A DNA stretch of 44,917 nucleotides from Halieaceae bacterium (GCA_902518075.1 CABYEX010000009.1:1-44917), one strand, 5' to 3'; positions 17,850-27,539 are shown, numbered from the stretch's first letter. Notes: a model not told the origin generated them from the letters alone. Numbers and translations: made by a program.

Positions 17850-19856
17850 TCAATAGAGTGTCTCCCGCTCAGACGCGGTCAATAGGCTCGCCGGCCGTTC
17901 TGCCCTCGCCCGGTAAATCACGAGATACGCCAAGACGGCCTGAACATACTCGCGTGTCTCGCCGAAGGGTATCGAGTCGACCCACTGATCAACCGCCATC
18001 TCTCTCTGCGTCCAACGCACCACTCGGCTCGGACCCGCATTGTAGGCCGCGAGCGCCTTGACCCGATTACCTTCAAAGCGTGACAGCAAATTCACGTAGT
18101 AGGTCGCGCCAAGCGCGATGTTGGTCGAGGGGTCATAGAGCGAGCTGGCACCGCCATAGACTTCTTTGCGCGCCTTGGCGACGCTGCGCGCAGTGACCGG
18201 CATTAGCTGCATCAAGCCTCGCGCACCCACTTTCGAGCGCGCCCTTGGATAGAGCCCGCTCTCCCGTCGCGCCAACGACAAAAGCTCATACGGATCGACA
18301 TGCAGCTCCTCAGCCACTGACTGGAAGATTTGCCAGTAACTTTGGGGAAAACGCAGATCAAGCCGATCCCAAGATGCACCTGCATTGGCGGCGTCTGTGG
18401 CCAAATCCGGCCATCCTCTCTCTAGCGCGACTTCTCCAAGACTCGCCCTCTCCGCTTCCCGCATCTGATTAAGAGTATGACGCCATTGCTCTTTGGCCTC
18501 GCGCCAATCACCTAATGCCATCAGCTCCTGTGCACGTCCTACCCCCAGACGAACCGGTGCGCTGAAGGCGGGCAACGGCGTGGCGGGCATGACCGCATTC
18601 AGTTGATAGTCAAGCGAGAGGCGATCCGCAGCCAGAAATCCGTGAAAGCTCCTCGCAGTCGCCAGACTCTCCCAGAGCGTCTCTGCGCCTCTTTCCCCGA
18701 GCGCATCAAGACTGCGTGCCGACCAATAGCGCCAGCGATCCTGGCCTCGAAGGCCGGACGATAGCCACTCTACGCCGTCAAGCACCGCCTGCCACTCACC
18801 GTTACCAATCGCCTTCCTCAGCCAGATGAGCGTCAGATTGTCGTCTCGCAGTGCTGCGACCTGCGCATCGACCCATTCGGACGGTGCCGGTGAACGCTCA
18901 GCGAACAAGCTGTGACGCGCGATGGCAGACGTCACCGTCTCCACATGAGCGTCGGTGAACGCGGCATCTTCCCGCACACTGCGAAAAGTTTGATACGCCC
19001 GCGAGGGACTCAGCTGAGCGAGGCGCACCACGCCGGCCACAAGGATGTCAGCGTGGCGGGCACTGCCCTGATAGTGGTCGCCCTTTACCCTTGAGGGTCG
19101 TCGAAAAACTGCCGCCAGCTCATCCAAATCCCGCTGCAGCGGCACACTGGCGAAGCGCTTGACGTAACGAATAAGGTGCCCGTTTTTGGCGTCAAACGCT
19201 TTCAGCGCCCGGGACCAGATAGTATCGTCACTAGGACCTCGCGATGCGATCCATCGGTCAAACAAGGGGTCACAGGCGTCATCCTGTGAAAAGCCAACAT
19301 CCCAGAGCCGTTCCGCCCCTTGAAAAGCAGTGTCACGGTCACCGCTGGCCAGCTTTGCCCGATAGTAATAACACTGTAATTCGGGCATTGCCGGTGCGGC
19401 GTCCAGCACCCCCAGAAAAGACTGCCAGCGTCTGTCCTGTGCCTTGTGTCGGAGGTACGCCACCAAGAAACGGCTGGCTAAGGGCGTGCCCTTGGCCGAA
19501 GCCATAAACAGACGCGCCTCCTCAGCGGTAATGTCATGAAGCTTGCCCAGCTTGACTGAAAAGTCGAGATCTACCTCGAGCGGATAGTCCGTGAGCGCAT
19601 CGCGCATCTCCTGATAGCGGTGCCCGGCACCGGAATCGAGTTCTGCGGCGGCTTTTTGATACAACGCACGCTCCTCGGCCCACTGCTCTGAGGACGGCAA
19701 CCAATCGATCTCAGAGGCTGTCACCGCCGGCATGGCGACCGACAGCAGCGCACAAAAGAGACCGAGCAAGACAACAGCTGGGGCGGCGCCACACAGCGGC
19801 AATGAGGGTAACGACTTCACGGGCGCAAGAATGGTACGGAATGCTCTCCTTTTCAA
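17850..19856 (-). CDS. slt: Soluble lytic murein transglycosylase
   Basis: Slt cleaves the MurNAc-GlcNAc bond of peptidoglycan in the periplasm, leaving 1,6-anhydroMurNAc. The 668 aa are close to Slt70. A signal peptide ends near residue 47 (AVTAS). A long helical superhelix follows (about 55-500). The catalytic domain is C-terminal: the catalytic Glu (about 532) is in ARRESG, then GLMQLMP and AYNAGPSRV. The start is uncertain: the frame opens with a TTG at 19854-19856 that lacks an SD, and no in-frame ATG lies before the signal peptide. selD starts 47 bases away on the other strand. Confidence 0.93.
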   Translation of the reverse strand: MKRRAFRTILAPVKSLPSLPLCGAAPAVVLLGLFCALLSVAMPAVTASEIDWLPSSEQWAEERALYQKAAAELDSGAGHRYQEMRDALTDYPLEVDLDFSVKLGKLHDITAEEARLFMASAKGTPLASRFLVAYLRHKAQDRRWQSFLGVLDAAPAMPELQCYYYRAKLASGDRDTAFQGAERLWDVGFSQDDACDPLFDRWIASRGPSDDTIWSRALKAFDAKNGHLIRYVKRFASVPLQRDLDELAAVFRRPSRVKGDHYQGSARHADILVAGVVRLAQLSPSRAYQTFRSVREDAAFTDAHVETVTSAIARHSLFAERSPAPSEWVDAQVAALRDDNLTLIWLRKAIGNGEWQAVLDGVEWLSSGLRGQDRWRYWSARSLDALGERGAETLWESLATARSFHGFLAADRLSLDYQLNAVMPATPLPAFSAPVRLGVGRAQELMALGDWREAKEQWRHTLNQMREAERASLGEVALERGWPDLATDAANAGASWDRLDLRFPQSYWQIFQSVAEELHVDPYELLSLARRESGLYPRARSKVGARGLMQLMPVTARSVAKARKEVYGGASSLYDPSTNIALGATYYVNLLSRFEGNRVKALAAYNAGPSRVVRWTQREMAVDQWVDSIPFGETREYVQAVLAYLVIYRARAERPASLLTASERETLY

Positions 19857-19903
19857 TCATAAACGGTTAGCATCTAGCAGAGCTCGTTTCATCGACTAAC
19901 TCC

Positions 19904-20971
19904 ATGCGATCAGAGGACATACGCCTTACCCAATACAGTCACGGCGCAGGATGCGGCTGCAAGATCGCACCTGACGTGCTGTCCCGCATTCTGGCAGAGG
20001 CGGACGGCGGAGCCCCCGCAAACGCTTTCCCGTCACTACTGGTGGGCCATCAGTCGAGAGACGATGCCGCAGCAGTAATCCTCGATGAGGATCGAGCGGT
20101 GCTCTCCACGACGGATTTTTTCATGCCGATCGTCGACGACCCCTATGACTTTGGTCGCATCGCCGCCACTAATGCCATATCAGACATCTACGCGATGGGT
20201 GGCACCCCTCAACTGGCTATCGCCATTCTGGGATGGCCAATCGAAAAGCTTGCACCCGAGATCGCAAATCAGGTAGTACAAGGTGGTCGGGATGTCTGCG
20301 CGCAGCTGGGCTTCCCGCTTGCTGGCGGGCACAGCATCGATGCTCCCGAACCCATTTTTGGCCTCGCCGTCACCGGCACCGTGGCGCGAGCGCACCTCAA
20401 ACAGAATGATGCCGCTTGCGCTCACGATCTGTTGATACTGACCAAACCACTCGGGATTGGCATTCACACCACCGCAGAGAAACAGGGCAAATTGCAGGCG
20501 GCACATCGGGGCCTCGCGACTGAACTGATGTGTCAATCCAATCAAGTCGGCGCACTGTTGGCGAAGCTTCATGGTGTGCACGCACTGACTGATGTCACCG
20601 GATTTGGATTAGCAGGGCACCTGATGGAAATGTGCCGGGGAACAGGCCTCTCTGCCATCCTCGACCCTGCCGCTATCCCCGAGCTACCCGGTCTCGATGA
20701 CTATATCGCCCAAGGCTGTGTGCCCGGTGGCACGCAGCGAAATTTTGACGCCCTGAAGAACGACCTTCCTACTCTCACACCTCGCGAATTAGCCGTATTG
20801 TGCGACCCTCAGACCAGCGGAGGCCTGCTGGTTGCTGTATCGCCAGACGCGCTTGGCGATGTGCAAAAGTTGCTAACCAAAGAGGCACTTCCAAGCGCTG
20901 TGCTGGGTTCACTGGCGCCGAATAAAAGTGGTGGTTCCATGATTCGACTCCAGGCCGAATGGCTGAGCTAG
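19904..20971 (+). CDS. selD: Selenide, water dikinase
   Basis: SelD makes selenophosphate from selenide and ATP, the selenium donor for selenocysteine and for 2-selenouridine in tRNA. The N-terminal [10 protein letters not shown] matches E. coli SelD with catalytic Cys17 (not selenocysteine) and Lys20. The 355-aa length is normal. The 3' end overlaps selU by 13 bases, so this copy is coupled to tRNA modification. No selA, selB or selC gene is in the window. Confidence 0.96.
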   Translation: MRSEDIRLTQYSHGAGCGCKIAPDVLSRILAEADGGAPANAFPSLLVGHQSRDDAAAVILDEDRAVLSTTDFFMPIVDDPYDFGRIAATNAISDIYAMGGTPQLAIAILGWPIEKLAPEIANQVVQGGRDVCAQLGFPLAGGHSIDAPEPIFGLAVTGTVARAHLKQNDAACAHDLLILTKPLGIGIHTTAEKQGKLQAAHRGLATELMCQSNQVGALLAKLHGVHALTDVTGFGLAGHLMEMCRGTGLSAILDPAAIPELPGLDDYIAQGCVPGGTQRNFDALKNDLPTLTPRELAVLCDPQTSGGLLVAVSPDALGDVQKLLTKEALPSAVLGSLAPNKSGGSMIRLQAEWLS

Positions 20972-22077
20972 AAGATTTCGCATCTCTGCTACGAGATGAC
21001 ACGCCGCTCATCGACACGCGATCTCCAGTGGAATTTGCCAAGGGCAGCCTGCCAACCGCCATCAACCTGCCCCTCATGATGAACGACGAGAGAGAGGCGG
21101 TCGGCACCTGCTATAAAGAACACGGTCAGGACGCCGCGGTGCGGCTCGGACACGAGCTGGTCTCGGGAGACCGCAAAGCAGAGCGTGTCGAGGCATGGCA
21201 ATCATTCGCATCGCAGCATCCCGAGGGAGCGCTGTTTTGTTTTAGAGGGGGCATGCGATCGGAGGTTGTCCAAAGATGGCTCACGGATGCGGGCGTTGAT
21301 TACCCCCGAATTAAAGGGGGCTATAAGGCGATCCGGCGCTGGTTGAGTGAATCCACAGATCAGCTCATCGAGCAGACGCCGCTGCTGTTACTCGGGGGTC
21401 CCACTGGTGCCGCGAAAACTCGCATCCTCAGCGAGGGCAATAAAGGAGCACCCATCCCGGGTAGCGTAGACCTCGAAGGGTTGGCTAATCATCGCGGCTC
21501 AGCCTTTGGCCGCCGGGTGACTGAGCAACCCAGCCAAATCAGTTTTGAGCTGGCGTTTGGCGTCCAGTTGCTGAAGCACCAGCACGCCGGGTATGAAAGG
21601 CTTATTTTGGAAGACGAGAGCCGACTGATAGGTCGCTGCGCCCTGCCCCTATCCCTGCAGGCCGCGCGCCACGATGCAGACTGGATACAACTGGATGCCG
21701 GCTTTGATGCCCGTGTCGAGCACTCCTATAAGAACTATATTCTTCAGAATCTCGAGGATCTGATGACTCAGGATGCCGCCCGGGCCTTTGATCACTTTGC
21801 GACAGGGCTACTCGAGTCCCTTGAACGCATCCAAAAGCGGCTGGGCGGGCGGCGTTATGCAGAACTCAAAGCCATGATGCAAAACGCGCTCGTGGCACAC
21901 GAGCGCGACAATCCCGAGGCACACAAAGTGTGGATCAGTGAGCTGCTGACCGGCTACTACGACCCCATGTATAAATACCAAATGAATAATCGAACCAAAC
22001 CACCCCTATTCAGAGGTACCGAGAGCGAGGTGACCGAATACCTGCTAGAGGCCGGGGCCGTCTTGCTCGCCGATTGA
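20959..22077 (+). CDS. selU: tRNA 2-selenouridine synthase
   Basis: SelU (MnmH/YbbB) geranylates and then selenates 2-thiouridine at the wobble position of Lys, Glu and Gln tRNAs, using selenophosphate. An N-terminal rhodanese domain carries Cys94 in [10 protein letters not shown], matching catalytic Cys97 of E. coli. The C-terminal P-loop region reads GGPTGAAKT (146-154). There the Gly normally before Lys is Ala, a departure from GxxxxGK[ST]. The 372-aa length is normal. The overlap with selD supports the assignment. Confidence 0.95.
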   Translation: MAELEDFASLLRDDTPLIDTRSPVEFAKGSLPTAINLPLMMNDEREAVGTCYKEHGQDAAVRLGHELVSGDRKAERVEAWQSFASQHPEGALFCFRGGMRSEVVQRWLTDAGVDYPRIKGGYKAIRRWLSESTDQLIEQTPLLLLGGPTGAAKTRILSEGNKGAPIPGSVDLEGLANHRGSAFGRRVTEQPSQISFELAFGVQLLKHQHAGYERLILEDESRLIGRCALPLSLQAARHDADWIQLDAGFDARVEHSYKNYILQNLEDLMTQDAARAFDHFATGLLESLERIQKRLGGRRYAELKAMMQNALVAHERDNPEAHKVWISELLTGYYDPMYKYQMNNRTKPPLFRGTESEVTEYLLEAGAVLLAD

Positions 22078-22126
22078 GGGCGTCGCCGATTAGCGCCGAA
22101 GACACTTTAAGATAAACTTGAGCCCT

Positions 22127-22202
22127 CTCCCTGTAGTTAAACAGGATATAACTACCGCCTCCTAAGCGGTGATTCCAGGTTCGAGTCCTGGCGGGGAGGC
22201 CA
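22127..22202 (+). tRNA. tRNA-Arg (anticodon CCT)
   Basis: The cloverleaf was folded by hand. The acceptor stem CTCCCTG pairs with CGGGGAG (one T-G pair). There is a short D arm GTT/AAC, an anticodon stem ACCGC/GCGGT with loop CTCCTAA (anticodon CCT, codon AGG), a T arm CCAGG/CCTGG with loop TTCGAGT, then discriminator G and an encoded CCA. The length is 76 bases. It lies 49 bases after selU. No direct repeat of its 3' end was seen further right in the window. Confidence 0.93.
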
Positions 22203-22245
22203 TCAAATACTCCCTACGCCACTGCCTACAACGCCCACCAAATCT

Positions 22246-22614
22246 ATGATTAAACTCGTTTACTGCCTCAGAAAACGCGACGACATCGACCCCGACAGCT
22301 TCTATCGCTATTGGCTCGAGGAACATGGGCCGCTAGTGAAGTCCGTCGCCGCGGCAATCGGCGCGAGCCGCTACATACAGAGCCACACCATATTGCCCGA
22401 GCTCAACGAGCTCATGATCGAAAGCCGCGGCCTGCAAGCGCCCTATGATGGCGTGACCGAGGTATGGTGGGAGACCATGAGCGCGCTCGAGCAGGGCATG
22501 TCCTCAGCCGCTGGCGTTGAGGCGCAAGGGAAGCTCATAGAGGACGAAGCACGGTTTATCGATTTCAGCCGGTCACGGGTGTTCATGACAAAAGAGCATG
22601 AGATTTTTAGCTAA
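22246..22614 (+). CDS. EthD domain protein
   Basis: A 122-aa dimeric alpha-beta-barrel protein. The opening MIKLVYCLRKRDDIDPDSFYR (split: residues 1-21) followed by YWLEEHGPLVK is the EthD signature, with His27 in the EEHGP turn. EthD was first found next to a P450 system for ether degradation, but many homologues are in other pathways and the activity is not settled. It starts 43 bases after the tRNA and is followed by a GST gene after 159 bases that show nothing clear. Confidence 0.8.
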   Translation: MIKLVYCLRKRDDIDPDSFYRYWLEEHGPLVKSVAAAIGASRYIQSHTILPELNELMIESRGLQAPYDGVTEVWWETMSALEQGMSSAAGVEAQGKLIEDEARFIDFSRSRVFMTKEHEIFS

Positions 22615-22773
22615 CCGAACTGCGGGCTCCCAAGAAAGAGCAAGACATCCATAAGCCGTATGGGCGCGAAGACCCGCTAACCGTCGCAACCGCCGAGCAA
22701 CGAGGCATCCGAAGTTGGCCTCAGACGGTATATAGAGCCTGACCACGCTCTCCAAGGCATCCTTGTCTCGGCC

Positions 22774-23460
22774 ATGACTGACACATTGACACTCCATCAT
22801 CTCGAGTATTCGCAGTCCTTCCGCGTCCTGTGGATGCTGGAGGAGCTGCAAGCTCCCTATGACTTGGTGGTTTATGACCGTGATGCGCGGACCATGGCGG
22901 CACCCGACGCCTACAAGGCGCTCTCCCCGTTGGGTACCGCCCCGGTCATGACATGCGGCGACTTGGCACTGGCTGAGAGCAGCGCAATTATGGAATTTAT
23001 TCTCGACAAAACGCCGGGACAAAACCTGAGACCCGAGCCTGACTCACCGGACCGCACGCGCTATTTGTTTTGGTGGCACGCGGCACAGGGGTCCATGATG
23101 CCGCTGCAGCTGATGAAGACCGTCACCACGATTTCACAAAAACGCCTGCCCTTTTTCATGAAGCCCTTCGTCAAGCTCTACACGAAAGGGCTGGACGAGC
23201 TGTTCATTCAGCCGCGCCTGAACCGTATCCTGGCGATAGCGGAGAAAGATCTCTCCACTGCGCCCTGGTTCGGCGGCCAGCATCTGTCAGCGGCGGATTT
23301 TCTGATCGCATATAACATGATTGTTGGCGCGGAGCGCGACATTATTACCGACGCTGATCACCCGCGATGCATGGAGTGGGTCGGGCGGATGAAGGCACTA
23401 CCGAGTTTTGCCCGGGCCACCGAGAGAGACGGTCGCGAGAGTATGGCGCTAAACTACTAA
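22774..23460 (+). CDS. Glutathione S-transferase
   Basis: A 228-aa cytosolic GST. The thioredoxin-like domain (1-80) has SQSFRVLWMLEEL at the active-site helix and the cis-Pro and ESSAI glutathione-binding motif (AESSAIMEF, about 68-76). The helical domain follows with LSAADFLIAYNM. Tyr/Ser at position 13-14 could be the thiol-activating residue. It probably conjugates or isomerises electrophilic metabolites. It converges on the Rieske gene. Confidence 0.9.
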   Translation: MTDTLTLHHLEYSQSFRVLWMLEELQAPYDLVVYDRDARTMAAPDAYKALSPLGTAPVMTCGDLALAESSAIMEFILDKTPGQNLRPEPDSPDRTRYLFWWHAAQGSMMPLQLMKTVTTISQKRLPFFMKPFVKLYTKGLDELFIQPRLNRILAIAEKDLSTAPWFGGQHLSAADFLIAYNMIVGAERDIITDADHPRCMEWVGRMKALPSFARATERDGRESMALNY

Positions 23461-23481
23461 ACTACTTGCTGATCAAGCACT

Positions 23482-23506
23482 TTTGCGACGCGAGTCGCAT
23501 CGCAAA
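23482..23506. terminator. Hairpin between the convergent GST and Rieske genes
   Basis: TTTGCGA (23482-23488) can pair with TCGCAAA (23500-23506). Alternatively TGCGAC-GCGA-GTCGCA (23484-23499) forms a 6-bp stem with a GNRA loop. It lies between two 3' ends and is nearly symmetrical, so it could work in both directions, but T tracts are short. Confidence 0.4.
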
Positions 23507-23534
23507 TCTGAGAGATCACCCTCTCGCCAAAGGG

Positions 23535-24893
23535 TCAATGTCCTGCAGCTAAATATTTCGCCAGCGTCTCGTGGAAGTGACGAATACGCAGTTCCTGATA
23601 GCTCGCAGTGATCGCCTTTCGGCTTTTTGATGCCATCAGCCCGCGCTGAACCTCCGGTAAGTTACCGGCGTCCTGATCAAATAGCGCACCCAGTAACCCA
23701 AGGCCCTCCGCATCAGCGTACTTCTGGTGGTAGTCGAGCCGAATGGTTTTGGCATCCGCCGGTCTCGGTTGGTCGGCCGCAAATCCATCCAGCAAGTAAA
23801 TGTCCATGATGCACCCATCGGGATTCATCCCATCCGGGCGATAGCGGTAGGTAATCTGGCTCTGGAAGCCACCCCACGGCGCAAAGTTGGGGAAAACCAG
23901 ATAAAGAATGGAATCCATGGTCTCGGCATCGGTCACGGTTGCCAGCATTTCCGGGCTCATGAATGCAGCGAACTCGTCCCGGCGCACCGCGCCAATGGCC
24001 TGCCGCGACGTGATCGTATCTGCGTCCAGACCCGTCAGCTCTTGAGCCCGCTCAAAACCGCCCGGACCCGTCATCGCCTCGACCGACTCCTGCACGCTGT
24101 AACGATCGGCCTGCCCGGGGTTTGGGATACCCTGCGCGGTAATGGTGCGACTCAGGTGGTCACCAAACACGTCATACTGGGAATTATCGCCACCGGTAAA
24201 CGACAGTATCTGGGGATGAGTCTGAATGGCGTGGTAAGACTCGATGAAGGCCTCCATCGCGATCTTCCAGTTGCAGGCTATCTTCTTCTCGACATGGAGC
24301 GACACGTAGCGGTCTTCAGGGGTCCAGCGCTGAAAATGCTCGGTCAGTACCGAGGCGTATTCTTCAAAGGGCGGCGCATCCAAGTCCATATTGATGAGTA
24401 CCCAGCCACCCCAAGTGGTCACCTGCACTTCTGGTAGCGTCAGTTCTGCCAGCTGCGCCTGATCAAACTCCCAATCGCAGTAGGCCTCTTTGAAGCTGCC
24501 ATCCAGATGCCAGCAGAAACCGTGGTAAGGGCATCGCAACTCCCGGCTGGTACCTTTGCCCGACTTGAGCGCGCGGCCCCGATGCAAGCAGGAGTTATGG
24601 AAGCCTTTCAGCTCCCCGGACTCGGCACGCACCAGCAATATCGAATACCGGGCAATGTCATAGACGTAGTAATCCCCTGCCTTCTGCAGCGCGGTCTCAC
24701 GGCAGACCATCTGCCATACCCTGGGCCAAAGGTGCTCGACCTCTTTCTCAAATACCCCGCGGTCGGTCCAGACGTCAGTGGCAATAATGTCGTTGGCGAT
24801 ATTGGGCTGTGTATCGAGGCGTAAAGCGTTCGGAACGCTGACCGCCTCCTCATTCAGCAATTCCTGATAGCTAGGAAAAACAGGCTTGTTCAT
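23535..24893 (-). CDS. Rieske non-heme iron oxygenase, alpha subunit type
   Basis: A 452-aa aromatic ring-hydroxylating oxygenase family protein. The Rieske [2Fe-2S] ligands are Cys102-x-His104 and Cys121-x2-His124. The mononuclear iron site has His221 and His226 in ESYHAIQTH, with a C-terminal acidic ligand expected near DAGNLPEVQRG. No beta subunit, ferredoxin or reductase gene is adjacent. It is the third gene of an operon after an ATP-grasp protein and a P450; the gap to the P450 gene is 32 bases with GGAG 6 bases before the ATG. The substrate is unknown; many single-subunit relatives demethylate or hydroxylate aromatics, steroids or amines. Confidence 0.9.
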   Translation of the reverse strand: MNKPVFPSYQELLNEEAVSVPNALRLDTQPNIANDIIATDVWTDRGVFEKEVEHLWPRVWQMVCRETALQKAGDYYVYDIARYSILLVRAESGELKGFHNSCLHRGRALKSGKGTSRELRCPYHGFCWHLDGSFKEAYCDWEFDQAQLAELTLPEVQVTTWGGWVLINMDLDAPPFEEYASVLTEHFQRWTPEDRYVSLHVEKKIACNWKIAMEAFIESYHAIQTHPQILSFTGGDNSQYDVFGDHLSRTITAQGIPNPGQADRYSVQESVEAMTGPGGFERAQELTGLDADTITSRQAIGAVRRDEFAAFMSPEMLATVTDAETMDSILYLVFPNFAPWGGFQSQITYRYRPDGMNPDGCIMDIYLLDGFAADQPRPADAKTIRLDYHQKYADAEGLGLLGALFDQDAGNLPEVQRGLMASKSRKAITASYQELRIRHFHETLAKYLAAGH

Positions 24894-24925
24894 GGGTTAC
24901 TCCACGGCACGCCAAATCGTTGGTT

Positions 24926-26167
24926 TCACGCCACTTTATCAAACGAAATGTGCAAATCCATCAAGCCACGCAACAGCACATTCGGGTGGTGCTTGAGCGA
25001 GTTTTTCCCTTCGACCAACGCCCAGTTATCGGTGCGTCGCAACAACGTCGTCATGGCAATCTGCAGTTCGGTTCTCGCCAGCTGCGCACCCAGACAAAAG
25101 TGAGTGCCCTGACCGAACGCCATATGGTTATCGGCATTCTCCCGATCGACCTGCATGGCGCCGGCGCAAGGAAAGACCGACTCGTCACGATTCCCCGCTG
25201 CAAAACGCACCATGAGGAACGAACCTTCGGGGATGGCCACGCCATCGATTTCCGTGTCCTGGGTCGCGCGCCGCCACATCCCTGAGGTTGGCGTCTCCAA
25301 TCGCAGAATCTCCTCGACCGCGGTGGGTATCAGGTCGGGATTGGCCCGCAGTTTTGCCTGCTCCTCGGGGTTTTCAATCAGCAACACAACGCCGCCAGCG
25401 ATCGCGTTAGTCGATGTCTCGTTTCCCGCGACCAATATCTGCTGAATCATGCCCAACGCCTCTGGCTTGGTCAGTAAACGGCCCTCATCAATCGTGTTGT
25501 TGGCGAGATCAGAAATGATGTTGTCTTCAGGATGATCTCGCATACGGTCAATAAGATCCGCGAAGTAATGCTGAAACTCCACAATGTCTTTAGCGTTCTG
25601 GATCTGTTGCTCCTCATCGGCGAGGCGGCCCAGCCTCGATGTGGAGGCGTCTGACCACTTCTTCAGCAAAGCGAGCTCGGAGCGCGGCACACCCAGCTGG
25701 TCTGCAATGACGTAAATGGGCAAGGGCACACAGAGACGGTTGAGCAAGTCCACTTCCCCGTCGTCAATCCACTCGCCAACCAACTGATCAGCAATGGCTT
25801 GGATATCACCGCGCATCCCCTCGATGCGTTTGTTGGAGAACACCTTGTTCACCAAATTGCGATAGACCCTATGCCTGGGAGGATCCTGGGTCAGCAGGGT
25901 TTCGACCATTTCATACCCCTGCTCATAAATGGCGTTAGCGTCCTGGTTGGAGGAGCCGGCATTCAGGAGCGCACTGAAGCTGCTCGAGAACCGGGCGGGG
26001 TCACGAATAATCTCCCGAATGTCGTTGTATCTCGTCACAACGAACACGTCGGTACCGGGCATTTGCCATACGGGGGCTTCATCCTGTAACTGCTGATACA
26101 CACTGAACGGACACTCTTGGACTTCCGGACTGAAGAAATCCAGCTCTGCAAGATCAACACGGCTCAT
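24926..26167 (-). CDS. Cytochrome P450
   Basis: A 413-aa soluble bacterial P450. The oxygen-binding I-helix motif is AGNETST (247-253), ExxR is Glu286-Arg289, and the heme-binding loop is FGQGTHFCLG with Cys358. Class I enzymes of this type need a ferredoxin and reductase, which this operon does not encode. It belongs to the broad CYP107/CYP105-like bacterial group by appearance, but no subfamily can be given. The start overlaps the ATP-grasp stop (ATGA) and has GGAGG upstream, so the two proteins are made together. Confidence 0.94.
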   Translation of the reverse strand: MSRVDLAELDFFSPEVQECPFSVYQQLQDEAPVWQMPGTDVFVVTRYNDIREIIRDPARFSSSFSALLNAGSSNQDANAIYEQGYEMVETLLTQDPPRHRVYRNLVNKVFSNKRIEGMRGDIQAIADQLVGEWIDDGEVDLLNRLCVPLPIYVIADQLGVPRSELALLKKWSDASTSRLGRLADEEQQIQNAKDIVEFQHYFADLIDRMRDHPEDNIISDLANNTIDEGRLLTKPEALGMIQQILVAGNETSTNAIAGGVVLLIENPEEQAKLRANPDLIPTAVEEILRLETPTSGMWRRATQDTEIDGVAIPEGSFLMVRFAAGNRDESVFPCAGAMQVDRENADNHMAFGQGTHFCLGAQLARTELQIAMTTLLRRTDNWALVEGKNSLKHHPNVLLRGLMDLHISFDKVA

Positions 26168-27462
26168 GACAGCGCCTCCTGTAAAATCAATTCTGCGGTG
26201 GGAAAAGCATCCTCGGGCAACGCTTGACGCTTCGCCTCAACAAACGCGGCAAAATCCCCCACCACTATCTGCCACACGAAATAGCGCTCTGCCCCCTCAA
26301 TCTCCATAGCAAAGGGCGTAAAACCCATCGGCACATACGCAAAAGCTTCGCCTGCTACAGGGAAGAGATGCTCGCTCTGAAAAGTCCGCACCGCTTCACT
26401 CTGCGCCACCGGCACCATATCGAAAAACGCGACCGCGCGCTCCGTGATGGCCAGACGCCGCAGAAACTCGGCGGGGAAGAGCCCTCCGGTCCAGCGGGCA
26501 TTGATCTCGGTCACGATCACCTCGTCGCCCGAGACGAAGTAGTCGACGCCGCAGTTAATGCCTTCCTCGGCGACATGACCGTGATTCCGCGCATAGGCCC
26601 CCACCTGCATCAACACTGCCTTGTGGGCCTCCGGCACCTCGAGCTCGGATGAAATGAAGTTGCCTACCCACTTTCCGCCGGCAAACAAAATTTGACGCAC
26701 GTTACTGATACTGACGTCCTGCGGGGTGATCGTCAGATCCACCGTCATCTCCCGCCACTGACTGATGTCCAGTTTTTGCTGCAGCAGGATCTGTACATCG
26801 TCGTCGTATTCCACAATCTGATTTAGGCAATCAGCGACAGAATCCACTGCAAACACATTGCGGGACCCCGCGAGCCCCAACAACTTAACCATCACACCGT
26901 TCGGCAACTCCGAAAACATACGATCGGCCTCTCCTTCCCGAATCGCTCGCTTGGAATACACCTCGGTGCGGGGCACCGGCAGACCAGCTTGGGGCGCGTG
27001 CTCGGCAAAGTGCAGCTTGGAATTGACATTCCGACTCACCGCCAACGCCTCGGGGTCTTGATGTAACGGCTCGTTGCTCCCACTGATCATGTAGAGGTTG
27101 GTCAGATCAACCTCCGGCAGAGACTTGGCGACACTCTCGTAGTAGCCATCTAGGGGGTGGAACTGCCACTGACTGTCGGGCACCGAATCAAAGCCCATGC
27201 CGGCGAACATCTCACTGTAGTGACCCAGCATCGCGCGCCATGCCGGATCCGTGAATGGAGTGCCCAAGGCCACATAATCAGTGGTCTTACCCAGACCGAC
27301 GAGAGCAACCTGTAACGCGCAGGTGAGCACCTGATTCTCCCGGTGATCAACCTGCTGTTTAGGCGTCAAACTGGACAGGTCGTGATGCAGAGAGCAGTCA
27401 TCACCCGCCATCGCATACAAACTCGACGCAGACTGCTCAGGTATGAAACTTCCCACTTTCAT
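26164..27462 (-). CDS. ATP-grasp domain protein
   Basis: A 432-aa protein. The ATP-grasp core runs from about 140 to 330: NSKLHFAEHA (147-156) at the lid helix, the nucleotide Lys193 in MVKLLGLAGSRN, and the metal site GVDYFV...TEINARWTGG (305-327) with Glu319 and Asn321. This pattern points to a carboxylate-amine or carboxylate-thiol ligase. The N-terminal 135 residues look like a pre-ATP-grasp domain but match no family I can name. First gene of the operon with P450 and Rieske genes, so it may activate or conjugate the compound those enzymes oxidise. Confidence 0.8.
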   Translation of the reverse strand: MKVGSFIPEQSASSLYAMAGDDCSLHHDLSSLTPKQQVDHRENQVLTCALQVALVGLGKTTDYVALGTPFTDPAWRAMLGHYSEMFAGMGFDSVPDSQWQFHPLDGYYESVAKSLPEVDLTNLYMISGSNEPLHQDPEALAVSRNVNSKLHFAEHAPQAGLPVPRTEVYSKRAIREGEADRMFSELPNGVMVKLLGLAGSRNVFAVDSVADCLNQIVEYDDDVQILLQQKLDISQWREMTVDLTITPQDVSISNVRQILFAGGKWVGNFISSELEVPEAHKAVLMQVGAYARNHGHVAEEGINCGVDYFVSGDEVIVTEINARWTGGLFPAEFLRRLAITERAVAFFDMVPVAQSEAVRTFQSEHLFPVAGEAFAYVPMGFTPFAMEIEGAERYFVWQIVVGDFAAFVEAKRQALPEDAFPTAELILQEALS

Positions 27463-27517
27463 GTTCTGGTCCCTGAATGGATATTGATTATTGTCGGAGC
27501 CCTATTTAAACATTTGC

Positions 27518-27539
27518 CAGGCTTAGTTGGCTCAGCCTG
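27518..27539. promoter_or_regulatory. Inverted repeat upstream of the ATP-grasp/P450/Rieske operon
   Basis: CAGGCT (27518-27523) and AGCCTG (27534-27539) flank 10 bases, 56 bases before the ATG of the ATP-grasp gene. Size and place would suit a TetR- or LysR-type operator, though a terminator in the plus sense (TTTT follows) is possible. The remaining gap to the SRAP gene (27540-27581) shows no clear promoter. Confidence 0.35.

Noticed and set aside
22127..22202. tRNA-Arg(CCT) as an integration site of a mobile island
   Set aside because: No integrase, no transposase and no second copy of the tRNA 3' end were found by eye up to 44917.
23727..24437. 236-aa plus-strand open frame
   Set aside because: Antisense to the Rieske oxygenase gene, with no motif of its own.
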